A stretch of 64,000 nucleotides of DNA from Geobacter sp. (GTDB lineage: Bacteria; Desulfobacterota; Desulfuromonadia; Geobacterales; DSM-12255). A model generated the notes under the pieces. The model was not told the DNA's origin, searched no databases, and saw only the letters and a program-made list of their open reading frames with translations. The translations under genes were made by a program, and so were the position numbers. The DNA is taken from assembly GCA_009684525.1 (NCBI GenBank), contig WKKR01000002.1, forward strand, positions 248,001 through 312,000. The letters run 5' to 3'. Shown one piece after another: positions 1 to 7,887 of this stretch (the stretch's first letter is position 1; every line of letters begins with the position of its first letter).

Positions 1-1431
1 GAGAGTTGACGGTACTCTGGTGAACCGCCTATCCATAATTTCTTCTGCTCTTCTGAGGTTTTGAATTGTGGAATGAAGTGCCTCCGGCATGAAATGACCG
101 CGGCGTGCAAGCTTCATGGTGTAAATGCTCTCTCGGCACAGGAGTTTCCGGACGCCGAAACAGATGGCAACGGTGATCGTTACGGGGATTACCACGCTGT
201 AGTCCAGGGTCATTTCCTGGATCATGACGATTGCGGTCAGAGCGGCCCCAGTCGCTCCTCCCACGAGTCCGGCCATTCCTGCCAAGGCGAATGCGGGAGG
301 GCTGATGCCGAGCCCTGGGAAAAAGTGATTGAGAACTATTCCGTAGGCCCCACCAAAAGACGCGCCGATAAAGAGAGAAGGGGAGAATATGCCTCCGGAC
401 CCCCCTGACCCAATCGTCAGCGCTGTAGCCACCAGCTTCATTACCAACAGAAGCAGAAGAAAGCCCGCTCCATGAAGGGTCATGGAGAGAATGTCCTGGA
501 TCGCTGCGTAACCCACACCTTCAATATAATAGTGCCCCGAGTATCGCTGAAGCATCATGAACATGATCCCGACCATGAACATACCTGAAATGTGACGCAA
601 ATAATCATTGCCGGGGAAGTGGTTTTCAAAGAGATCCTCAAAGCCATAAACAGCCTTGATATAGACGGTGGAAACAATGCCGAGGGCGATCCCCAGTCCG
701 ACATATGCGAAAAGTACCACGGGTTTATCGAGGTGGAAGAAGGGGGATTCGAGGGAGGGAATCCTGAATGCGGGATAGGTGCCGAAAAAGAGCTGTCCGA
801 TATAGGTGGCCGTGGCGGTGGCAATGATTACAGGGACAAGGGTTCTTACGCTTACTTCATAGAGTAGGATTTCAGTTGCAAAGAGTAATCCGCCCAGAGG
901 GGTATTGAACGTTGCGGCAATACCGCCGCCAGCTCCGGAAGCTATCAAGACATTACATTGCCATGGACTCATCCGCATTAACTGCCCAAGTGTGGATCCA
1001 AATGCCGACCCGATCTGGGCTATCGGTCCTTCTCGTCCCACAGAACCGCCACTGCCGATGGAAAGGGCCGAGGCGAGGGATTTCACGACAGCTACCGTGG
1101 GGCGAATGACCCCATTGTTGTAGTAGATGGCATCCATCACTTCCGGGACTCCATGCCCTTTCGCCTCAGGTGCGTAGTTTTTTACTAGGTAGACGACGCA
1201 CACTGCTCCGACGACCGGAACGAGGACGATAAACACTCCCCAGGGGCTTGGGGCCGTATGGACATTGGCATCATATGCAAACGACAACATGCCGTTAAAA
1301 AAGAGATTGTGAAACAAGGCAATCAAGGCGCGAAACAGATACGCCCCGCACCCGGCAATGATACCGGTGATACACGAGAGAAGGGCCAGAACGAACGGAC
1401 CATATTCCTTTTTTTCCGCATGTTCAGTCAT
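1..1431 (-). CDS. ClC-family chloride channel/transporter, C-terminus cut by window edge
   Basis: The reverse frame is open from an ATG at 1431 to the left edge, so the C-terminus is missing (477 codons seen). The translation is a polytopic membrane protein with ClC filter elements: GHGVPEV (ClC GSGIP-like region), SGGSVGREGP (GxFxP/GREGP region) and a second glycine-rich GSGGSGGIFSPSLFIG segment. An ARRGHFMPEAL-type linker follows the last membrane helix, as in ClC proteins that carry C-terminal CBS domains, so a CBS region may lie outside the window. AGGA sits just upstream of the ATG. Family knowledge: inner-membrane chloride channel or Cl-/H+ exchanger. Whether it is a channel or an exchanger cannot be told from the part seen. 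Confidence 0.88.
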   Translation of the reverse strand, partial: MTEHAEKKEYGPFVLALLSCITGIIAGCGAYLFRALIALFHNLFFNGMLSFAYDANVHTAPSPWGVFIVLVPVVGAVCVVYLVKNYAPEAKGHGVPEVMDAIYYNNGVIRPTVAVVKSLASALSIGSGGSVGREGPIAQIGSAFGSTLGQLMRMSPWQCNVLIASGAGGGIAATFNTPLGGLLFATEILLYEVSVRTLVPVIIATATATYIGQLFFGTYPAFRIPSLESPFFHLDKPVVLFAYVGLGIALGIVSTVYIKAVYGFEDLFENHFPGNDYLRHISGMFMVGIMFMMLQRYSGHYYIEGVGYAAIQDILSMTLHGAGFLLLLLVMKLVATALTIGSGGSGGIFSPSLFIGASFGGAYGIVLNHFFPGLGISPPAFALAGMAGLVGGATGAALTAIVMIQEMTLDYSVVIPVTITVAICFGVRKLLCRESIYTMKLARRGHFMPEALHSTIQNLRRAEEIMDRRFTRVPSTL

Positions 1432-1688
1432 TGCCGTTCCTAACTGCCTGGATCATGATACGCTGCCGGAACTCGCTACTATTCGTTTGGAATAGGGGTT
1501 TTTGTTCCGAGGTCCTGTCATTGCGTTTCCATGGTTACAAAGAACGCTTGTTTTCTTAAAAGTGAGCAAAGTTCTATTTGTTTTGACCTGGAAACCTCGA
1601 ACGACAGAACAAGGGGTACATATCTACAGCCCTAAGTTTGTGCGCCTCAGACAATGATATCCGATTCCTCATCTATTGTCGCTTCCTC

Positions 1689-1869
1689 TCACCCATAAAC
1701 AGTTAATTGTTGCAAGGTCGCGTAATGGTGGTGGCACAGATAGGCGGTTTGTACAGAAGGTATCGTATCCGAGCAAAACACGCTTTGTCCCTTGTGCGAC
1801 CAGGCAGATGCTCTGTTCGTACATGCCGATGACCGGCTCGGTCGGCTCAATTCGCCGGAACAGCGCCAT
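1689..1869 (-). pseudogene. AraC-type regulator N-terminal fragment (frameshifted remnant)
   Basis: The reverse translation starts ALFRRIEPTEPVIGMYEQ and continues to KRVLLGYDTF. This closely matches residues about 45-85 of the intact AraC regulator at 20995-21936 (SLFRREAPTEPISGMYEP through KRVLLGDDTY). Similarity then moves to another frame (CHHHYATL against DAHHYLIT) and ends, so this is a broken copy of the AraC_N domain with no DNA-binding domain. It abuts a piece of alcohol dehydrogenase on the opposite strand. It is not expected to make a functional protein. Confidence 0.75.
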
Positions 1870-1909
1870 GCCAACGGTCTATCCCTGTGTGCCGGGGCAC
1901 GAGATCGTC
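1865..1909 (+). pseudogene. Zinc alcohol dehydrogenase fragment (15 codons)
   Basis: The frame reads MPTVYPCVPGHEIV. It matches the catalytic-zinc segment MPTTYPCVPGHEIV of the intact alcohol dehydrogenase at 18708-19769, differing at one residue. Similarity stops abruptly on both sides. The fragment overlaps by a few bases the start of the antisense AraC fragment, so two genes that are separate in the intact locus are here joined head to head. It is a recombination scar rather than a gene. Confidence 0.65.
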
Positions 1910-1918
1910 TCCTTCCGG

Positions 1919-2497
1919 TTATGCCGCAGAATCCGGTAAGTTCTTGTATACCTCCTCCACCGTGGTGCAGGAGGTCAGCACTTGGATCACTTCCGGCAGC
2001 GGTTCGATAAGAATCCCAGGCAGATCGGCCTCGTTGCTGTCCTGAAGCCTGAAGGCGAGCCGCTCCACTGGTGGTGAGAACTGGGCGTCAACCCCCGGCT
2101 TGTTTCCCCGGGCGTCGATCCGGTACCAGCCATACTCTGGCAGCCAGACTGCATTCAGACCGTGCAGACAGTAGGGGGGACCGGAGACTCCCAGTGTCAG
2201 CCGCTGGTAGCAAAGCCCGGCCGGGATGCCATTGGCTCTGAGCAGTGCTGCCAGCAGGTGGCTTTTGGCGTAGCAGTAGCCGGTGCCATGAGCCAGTACG
2301 TCTGAGGCCCGGCAGGTGACCGGGTTCAGCTGGTAGTCCACGCTGTGCCGGATCTTATCCCGCACGAAGAGAAAACATTGGTGGGCGATTTCTGTCGGGC
2401 CGTCCGCTTTGACGGCCAATTCCCGTGCCTTTGCCAGAACCGCCGGATGCTGCCAGTCGATGAATTCGCTTTCTGCAAGGTAGCTGTCGAGATCCAT
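1919..2497 (-). CDS. Transglutaminase-like cysteine protease-fold protein
   Basis: This 192-residue protein carries a transglutaminase-like core. The probable triad is Cys in GTGYCYAKSHLLAALLR, His in LHGLNAVWL and Asp in WYRIDARGNK, in the usual order and spacing. There is no signal peptide, so it is probably cytoplasmic. The start MDLDSYLAES at 2497 is chosen because GGAGAG precedes it by 9 nt and it lies 37 nt after the stop of the upstream regulator. The same frame is open further upstream, but that would overlap the regulator. It is likely co-transcribed with the ArsR-GIY-YIG gene. Such bacterial proteins can be peptidases or amidases; the substrate is unknown. Confidence 0.8.
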   Translation of the reverse strand: MDLDSYLAESEFIDWQHPAVLAKARELAVKADGPTEIAHQCFLFVRDKIRHSVDYQLNPVTCRASDVLAHGTGYCYAKSHLLAALLRANGIPAGLCYQRLTLGVSGPPYCLHGLNAVWLPEYGWYRIDARGNKPGVDAQFSPPVERLAFRLQDSNEADLPGILIEPLPEVIQVLTSCTTVEEVYKNLPDSAA

Positions 2498-2534
2498 GGC
2501 TACTCGCTCTCCGCATGGTGTTGTGGCGCTCAAT

Positions 2535-3539
2535 TTACCTGCCGCCCGGATGCTGCTGTTCTCTCTGAAACCCTTTGAGGCTGTTGTAGCCATGTTCTCC
2601 AAACGGATGCAGTTTCTCCTGCCACTGCAGCTTCAGCATGGTGAGTAGTCGGTTGATGTCAGCGCCCGGTTCCGGTTTCTGAAGCACGTCCAGCACCGAA
2701 AACTCGAAGCTGTCCGCACCGAATTCGTTGAGGTCTTTCTGCAATTCCGGGTTAAAAACGATTTTTCCCATCCTGAGCTGGAACATTCTGCTGGTGCGCG
2801 TCCCGTCAAGGTTCTTGCTGGTATCGATATATATCTTGCCGTTAACCTTGTTCCGAATCTGATATACGCCCATATCCGGGTCGTTCTGCAGTTTGTAGAG
2901 ACGCTTTTTCTCAGCCCGCTCGCTGTCTTTCTTCCTCGGCTGCGGCTTGATCGAATGTGAAAGGGTGGCAATCGGCTGGTCGACATGAACACCTTCCCGC
3001 CAGTAGGTCGATTCTTCCCGCTGGATCAGGCCCTCATCAACCAGTAGGCGACGAATGGTGCAGTAATCGTCGAAGAGCGGCTGGATGAGCCCGGTAACCT
3101 CTGCTTCGGTGTACCGGCGGTCAGCCTCGAATTGCCGGGTGAATTGCTCCAGGACAATGAGTCGTTTCTTGTGCTGGGCGGGGAGTTTCTCAAGCCTGTC
3201 GTGGCGAAAAAACGTCTCCAACACTTTGCGCCGATATGCATCCATCCGTTCATCCTGTAGTTCCTTCCTGGCAGGTGTTGCCGAGACGATCTCTCGCAGA
3301 GTGGTGTCGAAGAGCGGTTCATTTGTCCGGATGACGACATAGTACTGCTCTTTCTTGCTGCTGATCAGCCCCGCCTGTTCAAGCTTTTTCAGGTGGAACG
3401 AGACCGTCGACGGTGCCAGGGCATGGCGCTTGGCAATTTCCTCAACATATTGGGACTGCTCCAAAAGTGATTTAACGATGGCCAGCCGCGACTCGTCGGC
3501 AAGGGCCTTCATGATGGCAAGGCTTTGATCCGCTTTCAT
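2535..3539 (-). CDS. ArsR-family regulator fused to DUF2087 and a GIY-YIG-like domain
   Basis: This 334-residue protein has three parts. Residues 1-85 are an ArsR-type winged helix (LADESRLAIVKSLLEQS, APSTVSFHLKKLEQAGLI). Residues about 100-180 resemble DUF2087 (RHDRLEKLPAQHKKRLIVLE through IRRLLVDEGLIQREESTYW). Residues about 225-330 resemble a GIY-YIG domain (GVYQIRNKVNGKIYID, then an FGADSFEFSVLD segment). No ArsR metal-binding Cys pair is evident. The YIG motif reads YID and the usual late catalytic Glu is not obvious, so the nuclease-like domain may be a sensor or binding module. AGGAG precedes the ATG. A perfect inverted repeat 15 bp upstream suggests autoregulation. The transglutaminase-like gene follows on the same strand. 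Confidence 0.82.
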   Translation of the reverse strand: MKADQSLAIMKALADESRLAIVKSLLEQSQYVEEIAKRHALAPSTVSFHLKKLEQAGLISSKKEQYYVVIRTNEPLFDTTLREIVSATPARKELQDERMDAYRRKVLETFFRHDRLEKLPAQHKKRLIVLEQFTRQFEADRRYTEAEVTGLIQPLFDDYCTIRRLLVDEGLIQREESTYWREGVHVDQPIATLSHSIKPQPRKKDSERAEKKRLYKLQNDPDMGVYQIRNKVNGKIYIDTSKNLDGTRTSRMFQLRMGKIVFNPELQKDLNEFGADSFEFSVLDVLQKPEPGADINRLLTMLKLQWQEKLHPFGEHGYNSLKGFQREQQHPGGR

Positions 3540-3553
3540 AGGGCAACTCCTGT

Positions 3554-3569
3554 TTCGATAAATATCGAA
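3554..3569. promoter_or_regulatory. Inverted repeat, probable ArsR-type operator
   Basis: TTCGATA-AA-TATCGAA is a perfect 7-bp inverted repeat with a 2-bp centre. It lies just upstream of the ribosome binding site of the ArsR fusion gene. ArsR-family repressors bind AT-rich dyads at such positions, so autoregulation is the likely role; binding is inferred. Confidence 0.55.
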
Positions 3570-3751
3570 TCAAAATATAGCCCCTGATTCCGGCGGAAGT
3601 CAATCTATTTTCATATCTGTCGAATTAATTGTTTGTCGATCGTTTTGGGGGGGCTGCCGAGGGTGCCGCATTCGCTACATCAGGTGGACTGTCCGGGCCG
3701 TTGTCGTATTACCGCTTGGGGCGCAGTCTGATAAAGTGGTATCGGTGTTGC

Positions 3752-4756
3752 CTACGGGCGTATCTCGACGATCGTTCCGTTTGGCGCCAACCTGCTGATT
3801 TCCTCAATTTCTTCGTCAGTTACTGCAATGCATCCCTTCGTCCAGTCAACCTCCGTGTGCGAATCGCCAACCCACGAGAAACCATTCTTGATCCCATGGA
3901 TCATGATGTTTCCGCCCGGAGAAACACCGAGTTCTTTTGCTCGCTTTTTGTCTTTCTCGTTTGGATAGGAGATATGCAACGAGAGATGATACTGGCTACC
4001 CTTGTTACGCGCGTCGATGACGTAGGTCCCCTCCGGGGTTTTGTTGTCGCCCTGTCGTTCTTTGGGCCCGACCGGGTTTCCCCCCAAGGCTATCTTGTAG
4101 GTCTTGATCACCTCACCCTTTGAGATCAACATCAACCGCCGAGCTTGTTTTTCCACCAGAATCTTGTCTATCCGCCCCTTCTGGGTTGCATAGGCAAAAA
4201 TCTTCTGTTCGAGCGCCACGATCTGTTTTTGCAGGGCAGCAATGTCATTCTCCTTGCCTTCAAGCTCGTGCAGGAGAGTTTCGATACGTGCCTGCTGTGT
4301 AGCAATCGTCTGATCCTTGAGAGTGACATTATTGATATAAAATATCATCATCTCACTGTCCTGCCTGTACGCACTCCCCGGATAATCCTGTATGAGTTTA
4401 TGGAAGCACTCCAGTGATTTCTGAAAATCTTTTTGTTCGTTCTTCGGATACGCATGGATGATACCCATCTCGAACAGGACCCTGTCTGCCGTCGAGGGGT
4501 ATTCCCCCATGATCTGCTCATACACGTTCAGCGAAGCCTTATAGTTTCCCTGGTTAAATAAATCGTTTGCTTCTTCAAAGGTGGACTTGGCTTGAAATCC
4601 TTCATTGAAGTGACTGCAACCGGATATGAGAATTGGTGTCATTACGATACAGATAAAGAATAAGCATAGGCGCCTACCCAGTTTTTTCCCCATATATGTA
4701 AAAGACGGTCTAAATCTGCTAGACAGTGCAATCCGAAAGTTTCTCAGTTCATTCAT
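3752..4756 (-). CDS. L,D-transpeptidase (YkuD) lipoprotein with TPR-like N-terminal region
   Basis: 334 residues. After a short basic leader comes a hydrophobic segment ending LISGC, a lipobox, so the mature protein should be lipid-anchored. Residues about 55-135 look like tetratricopeptide-type helices (FEEANDLFNQGNYKASLNVYEQ), and about 150-190 is a coiled coil. The C-terminal half is a YkuD domain with MIHGIKN and the catalytic motif DWTKGCIAVTDEEI (Cys nucleophile). Family role: forms or edits 3-3 cross-links in peptidoglycan, or attaches proteins to it. The start at 4756 has AAGGAG 7 nt upstream; an internal ATG at 4693 would give a more ordinary signal peptide but has no clear ribosome site. 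Confidence 0.88.
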   Translation of the reverse strand: MNELRNFRIALSSRFRPSFTYMGKKLGRRLCLFFICIVMTPILISGCSHFNEGFQAKSTFEEANDLFNQGNYKASLNVYEQIMGEYPSTADRVLFEMGIIHAYPKNEQKDFQKSLECFHKLIQDYPGSAYRQDSEMMIFYINNVTLKDQTIATQQARIETLLHELEGKENDIAALQKQIVALEQKIFAYATQKGRIDKILVEKQARRLMLISKGEVIKTYKIALGGNPVGPKERQGDNKTPEGTYVIDARNKGSQYHLSLHISYPNEKDKKRAKELGVSPGGNIMIHGIKNGFSWVGDSHTEVDWTKGCIAVTDEEIEEISRLAPNGTIVEIRP

Positions 4757-4857
4757 CCCTTCACTCCTTGGCAGATCATCAGGAATATCTTTACACTACC
4801 CCAATATCCCGATGAAACAAGTCAAACGTTTCAACGGTCCGGGCAGACTTGAGTGGT

Positions 4858-4903
4858 GGATAATGAAATGGCAGGGTTTTGAGACCCTGCCACTTCATTA
4901 TCC
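4858..4903. terminator. Long near-perfect hairpin between the lipoprotein and transpeptidase genes
   Basis: Two 20-nt arms (GGATAATGAA... and ...TTCATTATCC) around a TTTTGAG-like loop pair with a single mismatch. The hairpin lies downstream of the Lpp-like gene stop at 4945 and upstream of the transpeptidase start at 4756. There is no strong U tract. It may end or attenuate the Lpp-like transcript or protect its 3' end. Confidence 0.6.
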
Positions 4904-4944
4904 GGAGCACTAAAGGTAAAGCTGACAGCTCCCTTGAAATTGAC

Positions 4945-5226
4945 TTACTTCTTCATCGATTTCTGGAAAGCGGCGTCAGCCTTTTTCGCCTTTTCGTCAG
5001 CGATCCGCTCCCGTTCTTCTGCCTGCGCTACAGCAGTATCGGCCTTTAACGTGGCTGCATCGGCTGCTGCCTTGGCGGCTTGTGCATCCTGTAATGCCTG
5101 CTCAGCTTTCGCGTTAATCAGATTTTGCTGTGCCTGCACTTTCTCCAGGTCACCGGATGTTGCACAACCGATCAGCGTCATAGGGAGAACGAGCATCATA
5201 GAAATCAGCAATAGATTTTTTTTCAT
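4945..5226 (-). CDS. Lpp/OprI-like alanine-zipper lipoprotein
   Basis: This 93-residue protein has a signal peptide ending LIGC (lipobox). The rest is an Ala-rich helix with heptad-like Ala/Leu spacing (KAEQALQDAQAAKAAADAATLKADTAVAQAE shows the pattern), rich in Lys and Ala to the C-terminal KSMKK. This is the layout of Lpp/OprI outer-membrane lipoproteins, which trimerise and can be joined to peptidoglycan through a C-terminal Lys. AAAGGAGGTG precedes the ATG, predicting strong translation. The two flanking genes are L,D-transpeptidases, the enzyme class that makes the Lpp-peptidoglycan link, so a shared envelope-anchoring job is plausible. Confidence 0.85.
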   Translation of the reverse strand: MKKNLLLISMMLVLPMTLIGCATSGDLEKVQAQQNLINAKAEQALQDAQAAKAAADAATLKADTAVAQAEERERIADEKAKKADAAFQKSMKK

Positions 5227-5325
5227 CTTTCTTCACCTCCTTTCTGGTTGGTGTTCCTTATTAGGAAAGAGGGACCGCGCAACATTCGCACTATCTCACC
5301 GGGATATAAGAATAAGCGGCGTCGA

Positions 5326-6645
5326 CTATCCCTCCTTGACAGGTTCAATCAATATACCGTCTATGTCCAAATCGAATTTCAAGCGTTTGACTGCATCCTT
5401 GGCCTCGCTGATGTCACTGAAAGGGCCGGCAATAACACGGTAGCTGTTGTCCTTTGACAATACCCTGGCCGGGATTTGCGGGCCCTGGTGGTTGATAATG
5501 GCGGCAATCCTCAAAGCATCAATCTCGTCACGAACATCGGCAGCCAGGATATACCATGCCTCCAGCTTCAGTTCAGGTAGTTCCGGTTTGCCGTACAATC
5601 TGTCCGGGTGCTCGACTTCTATGATCTCTGCCGCCTCATTTTCACCCCCTTGACGCATCTCCAAAATGGGAACGGGAATCCCTCGGGCTTCGGTCTGTAC
5701 TTCCTTAACCTTTTTCCAGTCCAGCGTGTGCGCTGATTTCTTTTCAAAATTTTTCAGCCTTGCATATGTCTTTTCCAGCTCAATGGCGCCCGAATCATCC
5801 AGAGGCGCATGAGCTTCCATGTAAAGCACTCCATTACGTTGCCCTATGAGATATGGCTGGTTGACAATGAGTACAGGTGTATTAACAGGTGTGTCATTGA
5901 AGAGCATTTTCACGTTTTCCGGATAGAGTCTCAGGCAGCCATTGGATGCATTAAGGCCGATGCTGGCCGGTTTATTGGTGCCATGGATCAAATAACCCGA
6001 TTTACTCAAATAGAGCGCGTATTCCCCCAAGGGATTCTCAGGCCCTGGAGGGACTTCTGCGGGGAGAATATCCCCTTTTTTTCGATGATCCGCAGCAATT
6101 GACGCAGGCACATGCCAGGTCGGCCGGGCTGTCTTGCGCGCTACACGCATTTGGCCCATGGGGGTGGGTCGCTCTTTGGTTCCGACCCCGACCGGATAGG
6201 TCGACACAACCAAAGACTGGCCATCTTCTTTATATTGAAAGAGCCTCATTGTAGCCAGGTTGATCACAATGCCTTTTCTCGGGGTATCCGGCAGGATGAA
6301 ACTCAGAGGCAACACGACGCGCTCTCCCGCTTCGGGCACCCAAACATCAACCCTTGGGTTGGCGGCATGGATTGCATTGATCCCCAGGCCGAAGTGTCGT
6401 GCAATATCCGGTAGCGTATCCCCCTCTTCAAGCCTGGTGGCTGCCAACCGGCCAATGACGTCTTCTCCTTTTGCAACCCGAAACTCATTCCGTTCGATCT
6501 CCGTATCAAGGTGGCGTGGGGAAAACCATGATTTCCCCTGCACGCCTTTCATGGCAGCACATCCGGGGAGAGAGACAATACATATGCAGAGAGCTATCAG
6601 GCGAAGCCAACCGGATAAGAGTGGCAGATCAACGATTCGGTACAT
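5326..6645 (-). CDS. L,D-transpeptidase lipoprotein with LysM and SPOR-like domains
   Basis: 439 residues. A hydrophobic N-terminus ends SLPGC (lipobox). Residues about 65-110 resemble LysM (EEGDTLPDIARHFGLGINAIHAANP), and about 120-265 is a YkuD/ErfK domain with YLIHGTNKPASIG and the catalytic SNGCLRLYPENV. Residues about 365-435 (AWYILAADVRDEIDALRIAAIIN... YRVIAGPFSDISEAKDAVKRL) look like a SPOR peptidoglycan-binding domain. Expected role: periplasmic cross-linking or attachment of lipoprotein to peptidoglycan. Transcription appears to start about 380 nt upstream and to pass two tandem GEMM-I riboswitches, so expression should respond to a cyclic dinucleotide. Confidence 0.9.
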   Translation of the reverse strand: MYRIVDLPLLSGWLRLIALCICIVSLPGCAAMKGVQGKSWFSPRHLDTEIERNEFRVAKGEDVIGRLAATRLEEGDTLPDIARHFGLGINAIHAANPRVDVWVPEAGERVVLPLSFILPDTPRKGIVINLATMRLFQYKEDGQSLVVSTYPVGVGTKERPTPMGQMRVARKTARPTWHVPASIAADHRKKGDILPAEVPPGPENPLGEYALYLSKSGYLIHGTNKPASIGLNASNGCLRLYPENVKMLFNDTPVNTPVLIVNQPYLIGQRNGVLYMEAHAPLDDSGAIELEKTYARLKNFEKKSAHTLDWKKVKEVQTEARGIPVPILEMRQGGENEAAEIIEVEHPDRLYGKPELPELKLEAWYILAADVRDEIDALRIAAIINHQGPQIPARVLSKDNSYRVIAGPFSDISEAKDAVKRLKFDLDIDGILIEPVKEG

Positions 6646-6694
6646 GAGATTAATAGGGCACCTTTCTCAATCAATGAAGATTTATATATAAATA

Positions 6695-6802
6695 AAAAGC
6701 CGGGGCCGAAGATGAGATGACATTTCGGCAACCCGGCTGTCTCAGTGAGACCCTGTAGGCTTTCCGCCCCACCCTCGCGGATGGTTGAGTATTATCGTCT
6801 AC
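6695..6802 (-). ncRNA. GEMM-I cyclic-dinucleotide riboswitch, gene-proximal copy
   Basis: The reverse strand shows the GEMM-I core: AACCATCC-GCGA-GGGTGG closed by GCGGAAAGCC, then GGGTCTCACTGAGACAGCC, then CCGGGTTGCCGAA. A GC-rich stem ending CCCCGGCTTTTT can form a terminator that competes with the 3' side of the aptamer. By ungapped comparison with the Vibrio Vc2 aptamer (recalled), the ligand-contacting position 20 is A, not G, and the 21-46 pair is C-G in place of G-C. In Geobacter, A20 GEMM-I variants were reported to prefer cyclic AMP-GMP. It sits in the leader of the L,D-transpeptidase gene starting at 6645. Confidence 0.88.
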
Positions 6803-6905
6803 CACCAACCGTTATGTCGATTTCCGCCTCCGACGCGAACCGGCACAAACGGCACCTGTCAATTGCTCATTTCCTGCGGGTACGACCTCCTTTTTGTTGC
6901 GGCAA

Positions 6906-7013
6906 CAAAAAAGCCGGGGCCAAATATCGTTGGATATTTCGGCAACCCGGCTGTCTCAGTAAGACCCTTAGGCTTTCCGCCCCATTCTTGCGAATGGTTA
7001 AGTATTATCGTCT
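6906..7013 (-). ncRNA. GEMM-I cyclic-dinucleotide riboswitch, promoter-proximal copy
   Basis: This is a second aptamer very similar to the gene-proximal one: GACGATAATACTTAACC, ATTCGCAAGAAT hairpin, GGGGCGGAAAGCC, TCTTACTGAGACAGCC, CCGGGTTGCCG. A CCCCGGCTTTTTT terminator stem follows. Position 20 is again A and the 21-46 pair is again C-G. The two copies are in tandem in one leader, each with its own expression platform, an arrangement expected to sharpen or digitise the response. The predicted transcription start is only about 15-20 nt before the aptamer. Confidence 0.88.
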
Positions 7014-7035
7014 ATCTCTCAATCAATTTTTGTGC

Positions 7036-7063
7036 ATTCTAAATTTTTATGAGGATTTGTCAA
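7036..7063 (-). promoter_or_regulatory. Sigma70-type promoter for the riboswitch-L,D-transpeptidase transcript
   Basis: The reverse strand reads TTGACA (7063-7058), a 16-bp spacer, and TAGAAT (7041-7036). It lies immediately upstream of the first GEMM-I aptamer. Confidence 0.7.
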
Positions 7064-7296
7064 CATTTTTCTGCCTTCCCGCCGAGGTGCAGACCAATGT
7101 GCGAAAAAGGAAAGGACGATTTGAACCGTAGTTGTGGCTCTGCTACTATGTCATCTTACCCATTTCATAAGCCTGTCGCATTGCTGGGCTTTACGTAAAG
7201 ATGCAGACCATGGTCTGTACGTACAAGGCCGTCATTGCCGCTATGAGCAATTGATTTGATGCGAAATTCTCCAGGAGGAAATGAATAAATGAATTC
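7064..7296. other. Intergenic stretch with one perfect palindrome
   Basis: Between the leftward riboswitch promoter and the rightward toxin-antitoxin promoter there is no convincing gene. It holds a perfect 14-bp palindrome (CAGACCATGGTCTG, 7204-7217), which could be a binding site. AGGAGGAAATG at 7272 starts only a three-codon frame. Confidence 0.4.
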
Positions 7297-7325
7297 TTGC
7301 CGCATCGACGAATATGACCTATATT
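7297..7325 (+). promoter_or_regulatory. Possible promoter of the relBE-type pair
   Basis: TTGCCG (7297-7302), a 17-bp spacer and TATATT (7320-7325) precede the antitoxin start by about 35 nt. The -35 box is imperfect. Confidence 0.45.
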
Positions 7326-7359
7326 TGTACCATAATTGAAATCATGAAAGAGGTTATTT

Positions 7360-7605
7360 ATGGATAGAATCTATGCCCGTGCTTCCGTCAGCATCAGCGA
7401 TCTGAAGAAAAACCCCTCCCGTATCATCAATGAGGCTGAGGGGGCACCGGTCGCTATCCTCAATCACAACAAGCCCAGCGCCTACCTTATTCCGGCCGAC
7501 GCTTTTGAAGCGCTGATGGAGAAATTTGAGGATTACAATCTGGCGCAACTGGTTAAGGAAAGAGAGCAGGAGCCGACGGTCAAGGTTTCCCTCGATGAGC
7601 TATAG
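7360..7605 (+). CDS. Phd/YefM/RelB-like antitoxin
   Basis: 81 residues. The N-terminal half has the prevent-host-death pattern (ASVSISDLKKNPSRIINEA, then APVAILNHNKPSAYLIPADAFEALME), which folds as a DNA-binding dimer in this family. The charged C-terminal tail would wrap the toxin. AGAGG precedes the ATG. The gene overlaps the toxin gene by 11 nt, the usual translational coupling of type II pairs. It is expected to neutralise the toxin and repress their shared promoter. Confidence 0.88.
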   Translation: MDRIYARASVSISDLKKNPSRIINEAEGAPVAILNHNKPSAYLIPADAFEALMEKFEDYNLAQLVKEREQEPTVKVSLDEL

Positions 7606-7864
7606 CATTGAGTTCAAAGAATCGGCCCTCAAGGAGTGGCGGAAGCTGAACGGCGCAATCCGCGCGCAGTTCAAGAAGAAGCTGGCCGAACGGCTGGAAC
7701 GGCCACGCGTCGCTTCGGCCCGGCTTTCTGGCATGGCCGACTGCTACAAGATCAAACTGAAAAATGCCGGTTACCGGCTTGTCTACCAGGTTACCGACCA
7801 GCGCATCGTCGTTATTGTCGTGGCTGTAGGCAAGCGGGAAAATGAGGGCAGGTTGAAAGAGTAA
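7595..7864 (+). CDS. RelE/StbE-family mRNA interferase toxin
   Basis: 89 residues starting MSYSIEFKESALKEWRKLN at the ATG inside the end of the antitoxin gene. RelE-fold signatures are EWRKLNGAIRAQFKKKLAERLE, ARLSGMADCYKIKLKNAGYRLVYQV and the final IVVIVVAVGKRE. Family role: ribosome-dependent mRNA cleavage under stress. The start 7595 is preferred to an upstream start in the same frame because it aligns with the family N-terminus. The DsbA-like selenoprotein gene begins only 23 nt after the stop, so read-through is possible. Confidence 0.88.
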   Translation: MSYSIEFKESALKEWRKLNGAIRAQFKKKLAERLERPRVASARLSGMADCYKIKLKNAGYRLVYQVTDQRIVVIVVAVGKRENEGRLKE

Positions 7865-7887
7865 CAAACTGACGGGAGGAGCACGCC

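Noticed and set aside
1258-1443. Plus-strand short open frames across 61-1443
   Set aside because: They are shadows of the minus-strand ClC gene, which is open from 1431 to the left edge.
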